Shown: positions 63,409 through 64,000 of the stretch, in pieces | Layout of the letters: the number at the start of each line of letters is the position of its first letter | Position numbering within the stretch: the first letter of the stretch is position 1 | Source of the DNA: Rhodocyclaceae bacterium | Lineage (GTDB): Bacteria > Pseudomonadota > Gammaproteobacteria > Burkholderiales > Rhodocyclaceae | Length of the DNA: 64,000 bases | Direction of reading: 5' to 3' | NCBI GenBank assembly: GCA_016704145.1 | Contig: JADJAS010000007.1 | Coordinates: forward strand, 372,001-436,000 | The notes under the pieces: generated by a model | Told to the model about the DNA's origin: nothing | Databases searched by the model: none | What the model saw: the letters and a program-made list of their open reading frames with translations, nothing else | Position numbers and translations under genes: made by a program

Positions 63409-64000
63409 ATGCTGCTCGTCGGCGACATCGGCGGCACCAATGCGCGGCTGGCGCTGGCCGAGCCGGGAACCACGAACCCGGTTGAAGAGCGGCGTTACGC
63501 CACGGCTGACTTTCGCGATTTCGCCTCGGTGCTTGCCGCCTACCTCGCCGAGACGAAGGCGACAATTACCGCCGGCTGCCTCGCGGTGGCCGGGCCGATC
63601 GGTGACGACGGCAGGAGCGCTCAGCTCACCAACCTGCCCTGGAGCATCGACGCTGCCGCGCTCGAAGCGCACTTCGGCATCGGCCGGCTGACGCTGGCCA
63701 ACGACTTCGCGGCGGCCGCGATGGGCGTCACGGTGGCGCCGGCCGAAAGCATCGTCCCCTTGCAGGACGGCGAACCGCTGTTGCGCGCCCCCAGGCTGGT
63801 GATCGGTGCCGGCACGGGACTCGGCATGGCCGTGCTGGCCTGGCAGCATGACGGCTGGGGGGTGTTGCCGGGCGAAGGCGGCCATGTCGGCTTCGCGCCG
63901 CTCGACGACGACCAGGAGCGCGTCTGGCGCGCCCTCAAGACGGAGCATGGCCGCGTCACCTGCGAGCGGGTGATCTCGGGCCCGGGCCTCGCCGCCATCC
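63409..64000 (+). CDS. glk: Glucokinase, N-terminal part (runs off the window)
   Basis: The 197 residues seen show the phosphate loop GDIGGTNARLAL, LTNLPWSID, LANDFAAAAMG with the catalytic Asp, GAGTGLGMAVL and LPGEGGHVGFAP. Phosphorylates glucose in the cytoplasm. The gene continues past base 64000. A perfect repeat copy encodes its YATADF segment. Confidence 0.95.
   Translation, partial: MLLVGDIGGTNARLALAEPGTTNPVEERRYATADFRDFASVLAAYLAETKATITAGCLAVAGPIGDDGRSAQLTNLPWSIDAAALEAHFGIGRLTLANDFAAAAMGVTVAPAESIVPLQDGEPLLRAPRLVIGAGTGLGMAVLAWQHDGWGVLPGEGGHVGFAPLDDDQERVWRALKTEHGRVTCERVISGPGLAAI
63491..63514 (+). repeat. Dispersed repeat copy 14, inside glk
   Basis: GGCGTTACGCC then ACGGCTGACTTTC, read as RYATADF. 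All core bases match. Confidence 0.9.

Overview
The window is a GC-rich chromosomal segment of a Gram-negative betaproteobacterium. I judge it close to Rhodocyclales or Sterolibacteriaceae from gene content and order, without database support. Evidence includes an rplM-rpsI-argC cluster, ubiquinone synthesis (coq7), SlmA, c-type cytochromes, MsrPQ, an MSHA pilus and a TRAP-T system. Genes are dense, many pairs overlap by 1-4 bases, and I see no insertion sequence, prophage, CRISPR array, tRNA or rRNA.

Layout. 0-7.4 kb: ribosomal proteins and argC, a YhfA-type OsmC protein, coq7, a CNP1-like protein, rppH, proS, a lytic transglycosylase and ffh. 7.4-13.4 kb: a cytochrome-assembly-type membrane protein, a CNNM/CorC transporter and the type IV pilus genes pilB-pilC-pilD. 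13.5-18.4 kb: fmdB-DUF502-aspS, then a secreted guanyl-specific RNase with its barstar inhibitor, nudB, a cysteine-rich CWC protein and hsp20. 18.4-27.3 kb: argB-slmA-cheZ-like, hemB, engB, cytochrome c4, msrPQ, bioBC and comF. 27.3-43.3 kb: one 16-kb minus-strand MSHA pilus operon (mshE to mshN). 43.4-50.7 kb: trmL, gpsA, secB, grxC, a rhodanese and an ArsR regulator, then envC and ctpA. 50.7-64 kb: moeB, ribD-nrdR-glyA, a TRAP transporter with a cytochrome c, tldE/darP, mog, an M17 aminopeptidase, thyA and the start of glk.

The most unusual signal is a dispersed DNA repeat. Its core, ACGGCTGACTTT, is present exactly ten times in 64 kb; about 0.008 copies would be expected by chance with equal base use. 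It is usually preceded by a GGCGTnnCGCC-like half. Copies lie on both strands, in intergenic gaps and inside conserved genes, and are read in several different frames. Selection therefore seems to act on the DNA, as for the DNA-uptake sequences of Neisseria and Haemophilus. The window also holds comF, pilBCD and a complete MSHA pilus.

Second-tier signals: two candidate small RNAs ending in orphan terminators, one beside engB as Spot 42/ErsA are in other bacteria; the RNase/barstar pair; an ArsR regulator with the cysteine spacing of persulfide sensors beside a rhodanese; and a palindromic operator candidate before the TRAP receptor.
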